Shown one piece after another: positions 8,018-13,848 of a DNA stretch of 15,209 nucleotides. The notes below the pieces were generated by a model. That model saw nothing but the letters and a program-made list of their open reading frames with translations, searched no databases and was not told where the DNA came from. Position 1 is the first letter of the stretch. Each line of letters opens with the position of its first letter. Made by a program: the position numbers and the translations under genes. This DNA is from Lachnospiraceae bacterium. GTDB taxonomy: Bacteria > Bacillota > Clostridia > Lachnospirales > Lachnospiraceae. The stretch is taken from NCBI GenBank assembly GCA_009787745.1, contig WQST01000034.1:1-15209 (forward strand). The letters run 5' to 3'.

Positions 8018-8135
8018 TTTCGCTGATGTGAAAATCGTCAGTATTTACCTTTTTTATAGTAACTTTTTTGCTCTTCTAAGTAGAGGTTAGAGTTTAATGT
8101 ATACATGTAATTAAGCATTTTCTCTCGCAGATATT

Positions 8136-8867
8136 TTATTCAAAAGGTAAGTTCCAATTATTTCGTTCTTTAAATTGCTTCAATTCATCTTGGTAATTAT
8201 ATAGCTCAGTTAATTCAAAATAACCTACTTCTTTATTATAGGTTCCATCAGGATAAAACATCATAATAATAATGTCATCACCTGAATATGTAACGGTTCT
8301 TTTGCCCCTACTTCTTGTAGTATATATAGATCGTCCGTAATCATCTTTACTAAAATAATTCGCTGATATAAATGAAGGCTCATCATCATACAAGTCATAA
8401 TAAAAAGCTTCGAATTTTGAATCTTTAATAATATTTCCTTCTTCTTTTAATATAGTTATTTCTTTTCTAATACATTTATCAATGTTTAAATCCATATTCC
8501 AATCATTCCGTTCTTTTAATTCATTGATCTGTTCCATCGAAAAATTGTCTTCTGAGCTTGATATGAAATTATAATCCGGATAAAAATAAACAAATTGCTC
8601 TTCTGTTAGTTGACTAATTATTAAACAATGATTAACTTTCGACTCATAATATTGAAATAATACTCTACCATAAGCATCTTGCTCTATGATATTAATTCTT
8701 ATTGAATACCATCCTCCTACCGCTCCCCATGAATCTAACATTGTATTAATAGCCACCGTATATAAGTCAGAATAATCCCCCGGATAAAGCTTTGGTGTTG
8801 ATGTACCCTCACAGCCCGATAATAATATTAAAATTAGCAATGCATATAATATTAAATTTTTTTTCAT
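8136..8867 (-). CDS. Putative lipoprotein with an internal domain duplication
   Basis: A 243-residue protein of unknown function. Residues 1-19 form a lipoprotein signal (MKK, hydrophobic run, lipobox LSGC with Cys19), so it is likely anchored to the outer face of the membrane. The mature part contains two related units at about 53-126 and 165-242. The landmarks repeat in order: DAYGRVLF and DDYGRSIY, then VYFYPD and MMFYPD, then LKERNDWNMDL and FKERNNWNLPF. The ATG at 8867 has GAGGAG upstream, a good binding site. The gene is very AT-rich compared with the plsX operon and sits as a single minus-strand gene beside the Rpn remnants. I do not recognise a named family. The small aromatic-rich repeats resemble secreted ligand- or protein-binding modules, but that is inference. 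Confidence 0.75.
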   Translation of the reverse strand: MKKNLILYALLILILLSGCEGTSTPKLYPGDYSDLYTVAINTMLDSWGAVGGWYSIRINIIEQDAYGRVLFQYYESKVNHCLIISQLTEEQFVYFYPDYNFISSSEDNFSMEQINELKERNDWNMDLNIDKCIRKEITILKEEGNIIKDSKFEAFYYDLYDDEPSFISANYFSKDDYGRSIYTTRSRGKRTVTYSGDDIIIMMFYPDGTYNKEVGYFELTELYNYQDELKQFKERNNWNLPFE

Positions 8868-8895
8868 TAAACTTTACTCCTCAACTATAATTCGC

Positions 8896-8925
8896 TTTAT
8901 ATGCTAAAGTAAATCTTTTATCCAA
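8896..8925 (-). promoter_or_regulatory. Possible promoter of the duplicated-domain lipoprotein gene
   Basis: TTGGAT (8925-8920), 18-nt spacer and TATAAA (8901-8896) on the minus strand, 29 nt upstream of the ATG at 8867. In AT-rich DNA such matches arise by chance, so confidence is low. Confidence 0.35.
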
Positions 8926-8983
8926 TTTAAAAGTAGTACTTTTTGAACAAAAAATGCTATTATTAATGTAGATATTAATTAAA

Positions 8984-9382
8984 TTATTCTTCAATCACTT
9001 TAACATCACTTATTTTTTTAAAAATAATTCGTTTCACTCCTGTTTTCTCACTCCAGTATGGAATAATATTATAAGTTAGCTTATCACCTCTGACTTTATA
9101 ATCACCAACATAATATGCTAACTCATAAAAATCAATTTTGTTCATATCAACATTTGCATCATATATTGAAAATCGCTTAAAATAATAGAAATTAGCAATT
9201 ATGCTTATTTCGTCCCCATTTAACAAATAAGTCCCAAAACAAATATTTTTATCATCATCTAAATATAACGTTATGTTAGGATTTTCACTCTGCCATACGC
9301 CATACGGAAAAGGACCTCTGGTGTTACAAGAAACTTGGGTCATTATTAGCGTTAGTAAAATAATAGTTAGTACTTTTCTCAT
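8984..9382 (-). CDS. Small secreted or lipoprotein-like protein of unknown function
   Basis: A 132-residue protein beginning MRKVLTIILLTLIMTQVSC, which looks like a signal peptide with a candidate lipid-attachment Cys at residue 19. The residue at -3 to that Cys is Gln rather than the usual Leu, so lipidation is less certain than for the gene at 8136-8867. The mature part is rich in beta-prone and aromatic residues, with GVWQSENPNITLYLDDD near the start and LTYNIIPYW later. That pattern (a GxW opening followed by short strands) recalls small lipocalin-like or META-like lipoproteins, but no family is assigned. The binding site is AGG with a 9-nt spacer. It is AT-rich, on the minus strand and separated by 116 bp from the next lipoprotein gene, so the two may form a loose transcription unit. 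Confidence 0.6.
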   Translation of the reverse strand: MRKVLTIILLTLIMTQVSCNTRGPFPYGVWQSENPNITLYLDDDKNICFGTYLLNGDEISIIANFYYFKRFSIYDANVDMNKIDFYELAYYVGDYKVRGDKLTYNIIPYWSEKTGVKRIIFKKISDVKVIEE

Positions 9383-9392
9383 CTTCTTTTAC

Positions 9393-9528
9393 CTATTCTT
9401 TATTATCTGTTATGCTTATTTCATTGATTGTTTCTATCATGATACGGCTTTTGTCATACGATTGGTAGCATCTCTACAAGTGGTATATCACCATCATAAA
9501 AATCAGAAGCAAGCTCATTTGTAAACAT
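9393..9528 (-). pseudogene. Possible frameshifted remnant of a small gene
   Basis: The 251-bp space between 9383 and 9633 has no intact gene. On the minus strand an ATG at 9528 starts MFTNELASDFYDGDIPLVEM and soon stops at TGA. Shifting one base continues as YDKSRIMIETINEISITD to a TAG at 9395-9393, just before the 8984-9382 gene. The composition looks protein-like (acidic, no low complexity), so a recent single-base frameshift in a roughly 45-residue C-terminal fragment is plausible. A TAA lies in frame just upstream. No family is recognised and chance is not excluded. Confidence 0.3.
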
Positions 9529-9633
9529 TCCTAACCACTTAATTTATAATACCTTTATTCCATAGTCTTACTACGTCTTTTATGTCAATTCTCATAATGT
9601 ATTCTATATCAATATACATCATATTTGTGCCTA

Positions 9634-10170
9634 TTAAAAATTTCTGCTATATATTACCAATGCTCTAACGGATGTTATAAAGAATACTATTGCTAGAAAA
9701 TATGTCCCTCTTGGTGAAAGAGGAGATTCATTTTTTTGTACCACTTTATCGGGATATTCCGGAAGAAAAAGTAACTCTACTTCATCACCTTTTTTATATT
9801 TTTTTGGTGGTATTGATGTTAATGTTTGATATTTATATGTGATTCCTTGCCACTGAAAAGACACTATAGGTACAATCTGCCGACCACTTATTAAAGACTT
9901 TTTTGTACCTCTAAATATTATAGATTCAATATTGCCATGAATTAAGATGCCTCTTTTAAATATGTCTTCTTGTTTTCTTAAATCAGAGTAATGATGAATA
10001 AATATATATATTGATCCAATAAAAATTAAAATATAATTTATAAGATAAATTATTGAACTATATTTTATTGAAAGTATTATAATTGAGTGTTCATTTAATT
10101 TTTCCATCATAATTTGGAATAAAATAAAAAATATTCCTATCCAAAGACAAATTTCTTTTTTATTCTTCAT
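9634..10170 (-). CDS. DUF3592-like membrane protein
   Basis: A 178-residue protein with two N-terminal membrane helices (about 8-22 and 40-58), a soluble middle part and one C-terminal helix (about 156-172). The middle has the DUF3592-type pattern: GILIHGNIESI, then PIVSFQWQGITYKYQT, then KKGDEVELLFLPEYPDKV, which corresponds to the family's GxxVxGxV, PxVxFxxxGxxY and GxxVxVxYxPxxP segments. The ATG at 10170 is chosen because GGAGGT lies 4 nt upstream; the TTG at 10218 would add 16 residues without a comparable site. The role of DUF3592 proteins is unknown. Such proteins are often encoded in immunity-type or accessory gene clusters, but nothing here proves that role. Confidence 0.65.
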   Translation of the reverse strand: MKNKKEICLWIGIFFILFQIMMEKLNEHSIIILSIKYSSIIYLINYILIFIGSIYIFIHHYSDLRKQEDIFKRGILIHGNIESIIFRGTKKSLISGRQIVPIVSFQWQGITYKYQTLTSIPPKKYKKGDEVELLFLPEYPDKVVQKNESPLSPRGTYFLAIVFFITSVRALVIYSRNF

Positions 10171-10214
10171 GAGAACCTCCCTATATTTATTACCACTTCG
10201 GATATAATACATAA

Positions 10215-10353
10215 TCAAATCCCAATGAATTGATCCGTTTTCTTTCCAATTTTATCAGCTATTGTTGAAAATAATGATAATAAAGTATCATTTTCAACCT
10301 CAGATAATGGTCAAAAGTCCTAAAATAGTCATCGTTTTTTTAGTTTTAATCAT
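10215..10353 (-). pseudogene. Frameshifted small gene with an intact ribosome binding site
   Basis: An ATG at 10353 has a perfect AGGAGG 6 nt upstream and begins MIKTKKTMTILGLLTII, a signal- or membrane-helix-like opening, then hits TGA after 17 codons. One base later another frame continues as EVENDTLLSLFSTIADKIGK and ends at TGA 10217-10215, giving a total of about 45 residues. The strong start and sensible composition in both halves suggest a small gene broken by a frameshift, or a sequencing error. The imperfect hairpin at 10264-10298 falls inside its second half. It is transcribed from the minus side of the symmetric promoter at 10395-10424 and could share a transcript with the DUF3592-like gene downstream. 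Confidence 0.4.
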
Positions 10354-10394
10354 AAGCTTCCTCCTATTTATAATTAGATAACATGTAATTTTGT

Positions 10395-10424
10395 ATTGTA
10401 TTCGTATTAAAAAAGTGATACAAT
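10395..10424. promoter_or_regulatory. Symmetric face-to-face promoter and likely operator of the toxin-antitoxin operon
   Basis: On + the -35 TTGTAT (10396-10401) and -10 TACAAT (10419-10424) are 17 nt apart. Because TTGTAT and ATACAA are complementary, the minus strand has the same elements: -35 TTGTAT (10423-10418) and -10 TACAAT (10400-10395), again 17 nt apart. The whole is a perfect 7-bp inverted repeat (ATTGTAT, ATACAAT). The + promoter serves the antitoxin gene and the minus promoter would serve the small gene at 10353. The inverted repeat is a natural site for autorepression by a ribbon-helix-helix RelB-type antitoxin, but binding is inferred. Confidence 0.6.
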
Positions 10425-10442
10425 ATGACTGAGGTGATAAAT

Positions 10443-10751
10443 ATGGTTAAAAACGAAACATTGCATATACGGGTAAATGGAAACGTAAGGTCAAATGCCC
10501 AAAATACTCTTGATAGACTTGGAATATCAATATCCGAAGCGGTGAATATGCTTCTTCATCAAATCCCCCTTGTCGGCGGCCTTCCTTTTGAAATAAAGGT
10601 TCCCCCGGCACCAGAAAGCGTTACTTTCCATAGCAAGGAGGATTTGTATGAGAAACTTGAAACCGGTTTGAATCAGATCAAGGAAGGCAAGGTTATGGAT
10701 GCCGATGCGGTCATGGCTAAGTTGAGGGATGAATATGGTTTTCAAAGTTAA
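10443..10751 (+). CDS. RelB/DinJ-family antitoxin
   Basis: A 102-residue antitoxin. The N-terminal ribbon-helix-helix region (about 4-45) reads ETLHIRVNGNVRSNAQNTL then LGISISEAVNMLLHQIPL and GGLPFEIKVP, the DinJ/RelB pattern. The strand pairs in a dimer to bind operator DNA, while the C-terminal part (LYEKLETGLNQIKEGK) would wrap the toxin. The ATG at 10443 is chosen because GAGGTGAT precedes it with a suitable spacer; the ATG at 10425 lies inside the promoter -10 region. Its 3' end overlaps the toxin start by 17 nt, so the pair is translationally coupled. The GC content is clearly higher than the flanking island genes, suggesting a separate origin. Confidence 0.9.
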   Translation: MVKNETLHIRVNGNVRSNAQNTLDRLGISISEAVNMLLHQIPLVGGLPFEIKVPPAPESVTFHSKEDLYEKLETGLNQIKEGKVMDADAVMAKLRDEYGFQS

Positions 10752-11052
10752 ATATTCAGACCCCGCCGCCTTAGACCTTGCGGAGATTATTAAATATATA
10801 AGTGTTGATTTGTGCAATTCACAAGCTGCCGAACGCTTTTTGGGTGCAGTGGGGCAAAAACTGGTTGAACTTCGGGAATACCCATATAAGTTTCCGCTTT
10901 ATCATGATGAAAAGCTTCGTGCAGAGGGGATTCGTTTTATTGTAATCGGGAACTATCTACTATTCTACATAGTTGATGATAGTAAAAAAATCGTAACTAT
11001 TGTACGAATCCTTTACGGCAAACAGGATATACCCTCTGTTTTTGACCAGTAA
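10735..11052 (+). CDS. RelE/ParE-superfamily toxin
   Basis: A 105-residue toxin partner of the upstream antitoxin. It opens with KVKYSDPAALDLAEIIKYI, the helical hairpin typical of RelE/ParE toxins, and closes with VTIVRILYGKQDI, the family's C-terminal strand containing the R-I-L-Y-G-x-x-D/N segment. The middle has LREYPYKFPLYHDEKLRAEGIR and YLLFYIVDD (given as landmarks), matching ParE-like proteins rather than classical mRNA-cleaving RelE. Whether it targets gyrase or ribosome-bound mRNA cannot be read from the sequence. Start ATG 10735 has AGGG 6 nt upstream; ATG 10729 directly abuts the same AGGG. The gene appears intact. The 131 bp downstream has no clear terminator before the convergent gene at 11184. 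Confidence 0.88.
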   Translation: MVFKVKYSDPAALDLAEIIKYISVDLCNSQAAERFLGAVGQKLVELREYPYKFPLYHDEKLRAEGIRFIVIGNYLLFYIVDDSKKIVTIVRILYGKQDIPSVFDQ

Positions 11053-11183
11053 CCATTCAGCGTTATGTTCATGTACAAATGGATAAAACACTTTATACTG
11101 AACATTGAAGTACATAATAGCGCAATTATCACATATAATGGTGTTTAGGGTGTAAAGTTAGACATTTTATCCTCTTTTTACGT

Positions 11184-11921
11184 TTAATCCGTTACATTCT
11201 TTTCTCTAATCCATAAATTTTCATTAATATCACAACCAACTTCTAGTTCCACAATAGAATCAAGCACATATATTTCTAACTCATTACTATTCTTTCTTGA
11301 TTCTGATACCCAAAAACTCTGCTTACCTTTTATAACATTGAATTCTTTAATTTCGTTTTCGTATATTTTAATGGGAGCTGTGTCTCTTGTGGTAGTAAAT
11401 ACATTATAAATGCCAGAATTAATACCTCTTTGATCTATTCCCCTGATTATTCTTATTTTTTGTAAATCGTATTTATTTTTTGAAAACAAGTGAATCAATA
11501 ATCCTATAGGTACACTTAAAGGAAGTGCTCCTATAGTTATAATAGTAACAGAGGCAAGGAAATAACTATATGTAATAGGAAAACTTATAATACGATCGTT
11601 TATATCAAATAAATTATAAAAAAACTCAAACCAAGATGCAATAACAAGTGAAATGACCGCCAATATATGTATACAGTGACATATAATATACCAAACAGCT
11701 AACCCTTTACGCTGTTTGCCTGTAGAATTACATTCTTTCATATAAGTAATAAAAAAACGTTGCTTAAACGTAAAATTTTTAATAAAATCATTTACAGTAT
11801 TTTTATCTATTCCATTAAAGAGATTTTCTTTAATATATTTTCTAAATCTGTGTGAATATAATATTAGAAAAAAAATACAAAAAGCATTCATAATAATAGT
11901 TAGTCGTAATAAGTCATTCAT
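11184..11921 (-). CDS. Unknown three-helix membrane protein
   Basis: A 245-residue protein of unknown family. Membrane helices are visible at about 4-23, 74-98 and 116-146 (the last long enough for a hairpin or one long helix), followed by a soluble C-terminal part of about 95 residues that is charged and ends with LEVGCDINENLWIREK. Between helix 1 and 2 lies a basic loop with IKNFTFKQRFFITYMK. Its ribosome binding site GAGGAG lies inside the last codons of the upstream small gene (11925-12155), whose stop is only 3 bp away, so translation is coupled. The gene is strongly AT-rich. A loosely similar layout (N-terminal membrane helices, C-terminal beta-rich soluble domain) is seen in many immunity-like proteins, but that is only a hypothesis. 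Confidence 0.6.
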   Translation of the reverse strand: MNDLLRLTIIMNAFCIFFLILYSHRFRKYIKENLFNGIDKNTVNDFIKNFTFKQRFFITYMKECNSTGKQRKGLAVWYIICHCIHILAVISLVIASWFEFFYNLFDINDRIISFPITYSYFLASVTIITIGALPLSVPIGLLIHLFSKNKYDLQKIRIIRGIDQRGINSGIYNVFTTTRDTAPIKIYENEIKEFNVIKGKQSFWVSESRKNSNELEIYVLDSIVELEVGCDINENLWIREKNVTD

Positions 11922-11924
11922 TTA

Positions 11925-12155
11925 CTACTCCTCACATTTCGCTTTATCATTATTAAGCAAATCATTAATTTTTGAGCCTATTCCTCTAAATATTGGAGGT
12001 ATAAATTTACCGGCATGTTTTGCTATTAAATTACTTGCAAAGCTTATAAAATTTCCTTTAACTGGCTCAAGCGATTCGGCTAAAGCACCTAAAATTCTGC
12101 TGTCATATGAAGATATTTGCTCTTTCGGTATGTAAACCCTATAGTTAGGAGACAT
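11925..12155 (-). CDS. Small protein or C-terminal fragment of unknown function
   Basis: A 76-residue frame beginning at ATG 12155 (MSPNYRVYIPKEQISSYD). No Shine-Dalgarno precedes this ATG. The frame is open for 20 more codons upstream, to the TGA at 12218-12216 that ends the neighbouring membrane gene, and these codons also look protein-like (EEPYRSKFERGRPAITF). Its last codons (KCEE) encode the GAGGAG used by the next gene. So it is probably either the 3' fragment of a longer gene truncated at its 5' end, or the second half of a single reading frame interrupted by the TGA. Composition includes an amphipathic segment LIAKHAGKFIPPIF. No family is recognised. Confidence 0.45.
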   Translation of the reverse strand: MSPNYRVYIPKEQISSYDSRILGALAESLEPVKGNFISFASNLIAKHAGKFIPPIFRGIGSKINDLLNNDKAKCEE

Positions 12156-12215
12156 AGTATTAAATGTTATAGCTGGTCTGCCTCGTTCAAACTTACTTCG
12201 GTACGGTTCTTCTAA

Positions 12216-12542
12216 TCATCTTAGTTCAAATATTATGATATCAATCAGAACAGTAATTAAATATGAAAATACAAATGCAAAATGACCTAATATGAAAAAA
12301 CAAAGTCTTTCTAATAAACGCTTTCCTAATAGCATTGATATAATAACAGGAAAAATTATAGCTAACGTAATAGAAATAAACTCATAATTCAAATAATACT
12401 TTAACGTTTGATAACTCGCAATAACATTAAATGAAATTAGATAATATAAAGCTCCAATGATTACATTTATCAAAAAATTATATATTATTTTAATTCCCAT
12501 ACCGTTTATTTGAATTTTCCAGAAATTCATTATTTTCTTCAT
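12216..12542 (-). CDS. Small hydrophobic membrane protein
   Basis: A 108-residue, very hydrophobic protein with about three membrane helices (about 18-36, 54-73 and 80-103). It begins MKKIMNFWKIQINGMG and ends IDIIIFELR at TGA 12218-12216. No strong binding site precedes ATG 12542 or the Met at 12530, which is unusual for this window. The frame downstream of its stop is the same as that of the 11925-12155 gene, so the two could once have been one longer protein of about 205 codons. It lies at the right edge of the AT-rich island, about 55 bp after the sortase gene, and could be read from the sortase transcript. Function unknown. Confidence 0.5.
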   Translation of the reverse strand: MKKIMNFWKIQINGMGIKIIYNFLINVIIGALYYLISFNVIASYQTLKYYLNYEFISITLAIIFPVIISMLLGKRLLERLCFFILGHFAFVFSYLITVLIDIIIFELR

Positions 12543-12596
12543 AAAATCATCGCTTGGGCGAATATCCCATGCTTGAATGTACTTTGCATTCTATCC

Positions 12597-13604
12597 TTAC
12601 CCAATCCGCTTCGCCACAACGACGAACCTTCCCGCTTCGGTTGCATTATCACAGGTTGATAAGGTCAATAGTTCATCGCCGTAACTTGCCGTTACCCCTG
12701 TATCGTAGTATGACAGCGCCGCCATTTCGCGCATGTTGGAGTTAAATTCTTCAACGGAGATAACGTCTATGAATTGGTAATATTTGAAGACGATATCTTC
12801 TTCATTATATACTTTTGAGCGGAAGGCAAACATGACTTCATATGTGCCTTTTTCATAAATAGTATCGAATTGGATTATTTTATGGTCTTTGTAAAAAGAC
12901 TCTTTTTCGTATTTTTGCAGTTGCCCGAACATTTTGCCGTTTTTCATATGATGTCCGTAGATAATCAAATTGTCTGAACGGGGGTATAATTCGCATTGAT
13001 AATCCATGAAAATACTGCCGTTTTTATCATATTCCTGACTGAAATTCCGATCTAAATAGTACTCATTATTGACTGTCTGCATGACAGGATAATCGATATT
13101 GGTTTTATCTATTTTAATCCAGCCGATTATTCTTTTATTTTGGTTCCAAAGGGTTTTAAACTCTTCCAAAATATCAGGCAGTTCAATTTCCCCTGTTCTG
13201 TGGACGACTACTTGCGGCTCCATATTAATGTGAGCATAAGTAGTATCACCCCGCAGATTCGCCAAGTTCGATGTATTATTGGTCATCCGCTCGCCGAAAT
13301 AAGTATACGCACCAAAACTAAAAAAGCATACCAAAGCTGTCAGCGCACAAAAAAATGCCAGCCATTTCCGACGCTTTTCTTTTTGCTTAATATATGCGCT
13401 AACCATATCCTGCATTTCAGGGTCGATATCGACTTTCGGGGCATCGGGCTTGTTGGGTATCTCGGACTTATTGGTTAAGTTGGGTCTGGTCGCCGATGTG
13501 TATTTGTTTGCCGATGCGTAATTGCCGGGGCGGCTTGCCGAATTGGATCTATTTACTGAAACGGCTCTGTTTGGCGCGTTTTTTTGTCTGATTTCTGTTT
13601 TCAA
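12597..13604 (-). CDS. srtB: Class B sortase
   Basis: A 335-residue transpeptidase that cuts a sorting signal in secreted proteins and joins them to the cell wall or other acceptors. An unusually long cytoplasmic N-terminal tail (1-80), rich in Asn, Ser, Arg and Lys with an RSNSASRPGNYASAN stretch, precedes one membrane helix (about 81-103). The catalytic domain (about 140-335) has His218 in NLIIYGHHMKNG, Cys318 in LLTLSTCDN and Arg326 in AGRFVVVAKR, the full catalytic triad. The extra helices and strand order around YDKNGSIFMDYQ fit class B. The start is TTG at 13604, chosen because AGGAG is 5 nt upstream and no better Met follows. No sorting-signal substrate lies in this window, so the substrate is unknown. 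It is divergent from the Cys-rich protein gene. Confidence 0.92.
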   Translation of the reverse strand: MKTEIRQKNAPNRAVSVNRSNSASRPGNYASANKYTSATRPNLTNKSEIPNKPDAPKVDIDPEMQDMVSAYIKQKEKRRKWLAFFCALTALVCFFSFGAYTYFGERMTNNTSNLANLRGDTTYAHINMEPQVVVHRTGEIELPDILEEFKTLWNQNKRIIGWIKIDKTNIDYPVMQTVNNEYYLDRNFSQEYDKNGSIFMDYQCELYPRSDNLIIYGHHMKNGKMFGQLQKYEKESFYKDHKIIQFDTIYEKGTYEVMFAFRSKVYNEEDIVFKYYQFIDVISVEEFNSNMREMAALSYYDTGVTASYGDELLTLSTCDNATEAGRFVVVAKRIG

Positions 13605-13639
13605 TTTAACTCCTAAATGAAATAATTATAACCAGCCTT

Positions 13640-13669
13640 ATTATATCATGCTTCCCACCACCGCGTAAA
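13640..13669 (-). promoter_or_regulatory. Likely promoter of the sortase gene
   Basis: A perfect TATAAT (13645-13640) on the minus strand with TTTACG (13669-13664) 18 nt upstream, about 36 nt before the TTG start. The -10 is convincing, the -35 only partial. Confidence 0.5.
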
Positions 13670-13711
13670 TAATTGTTTTCACATGTGTTCTTACGTTGCT
13701 TTAGGGATTAA

Positions 13712-13746
13712 CTGAGCTTCTGTCTGCGGTTCAGAATGACAGGGGA
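13712..13746. repeat. Second copy of a short palindromic repeat
   Basis: A small hairpin (TTCTG at 13718-13722, CAGAA at 13732-13736) followed by TGACAGGGG, sharing layout and the ATGACA tail with the sequence at 1845-1873 between smc and ftsY. It lies in the intergenic region between the divergent sortase and Cys-rich genes, away from both start sites. Confidence 0.4.
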
Positions 13747-13792
13747 CATCGTATAATTTATATAATCAGCGAAAATTGTTAAAAGATAGGAA

Positions 13793-13819
13793 ACAATGAC
13801 AGCCGTTTCACATAATATA
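13793..13819 (+). promoter_or_regulatory. Possible sigma-K-type (mother-cell) promoter for the Cys-rich protein gene
   Basis: CATAATATA at 13811-13819 fits the sigma-K -10 form CATANNNTA, with an AC at 13793-13794 sixteen nt upstream, the spacing described for sigma-K in Bacillus. No good sigma-A -35 is found at 16-18 nt. It lies about 30 nt before the ATG. The motif is short and could be chance. Confidence 0.35.
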
Positions 13820-13848
13820 AACCATAAATAAACCTTTGGAGGCTTAAA

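Larger units (their letters stand above)
7653..8046. mobile_element. Inverted-repeat element made of two head-to-head Rpn-type gene starts
   Basis: The left arm (7653-7732) and right arm (7964-8046) are inverted copies of each other, with a few substitutions and a 3-bp indel. Each arm contains, reading inward, a TTGACA -35, a -10 hexamer, an AAGGA-type ribosome binding site and ATG. Between the arms are about 230 bp holding a fragment of the start of an Rpn-type protein on + and an internal Rpn-type fragment on -. This 605-bp gap (7531-8135) holds no intact gene. It can be read either as two decayed, oppositely oriented Rpn-type genes with large internal deletions, or as a non-autonomous MITE-like unit. 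No clear flanking target duplication was seen. Confidence 0.7.

Noticed and set aside
9273..9524. 83-codon + frame over the small secreted protein gene
   Set aside because: Low-complexity Phe/Ile/Tyr translation with no ribosome binding site; overlaps a better gene on the other strand.
11065..11105. Inverted repeat ATGTTCA/TGAACAT after the ParE toxin as terminator
   Set aside because: A 27-nt loop, only 7 bp and no T-run; not a convincing terminator.
12555..12600. Hairpins after the sortase stop codon as terminator
   Set aside because: Stems of only 4-5 bp and no T-run.
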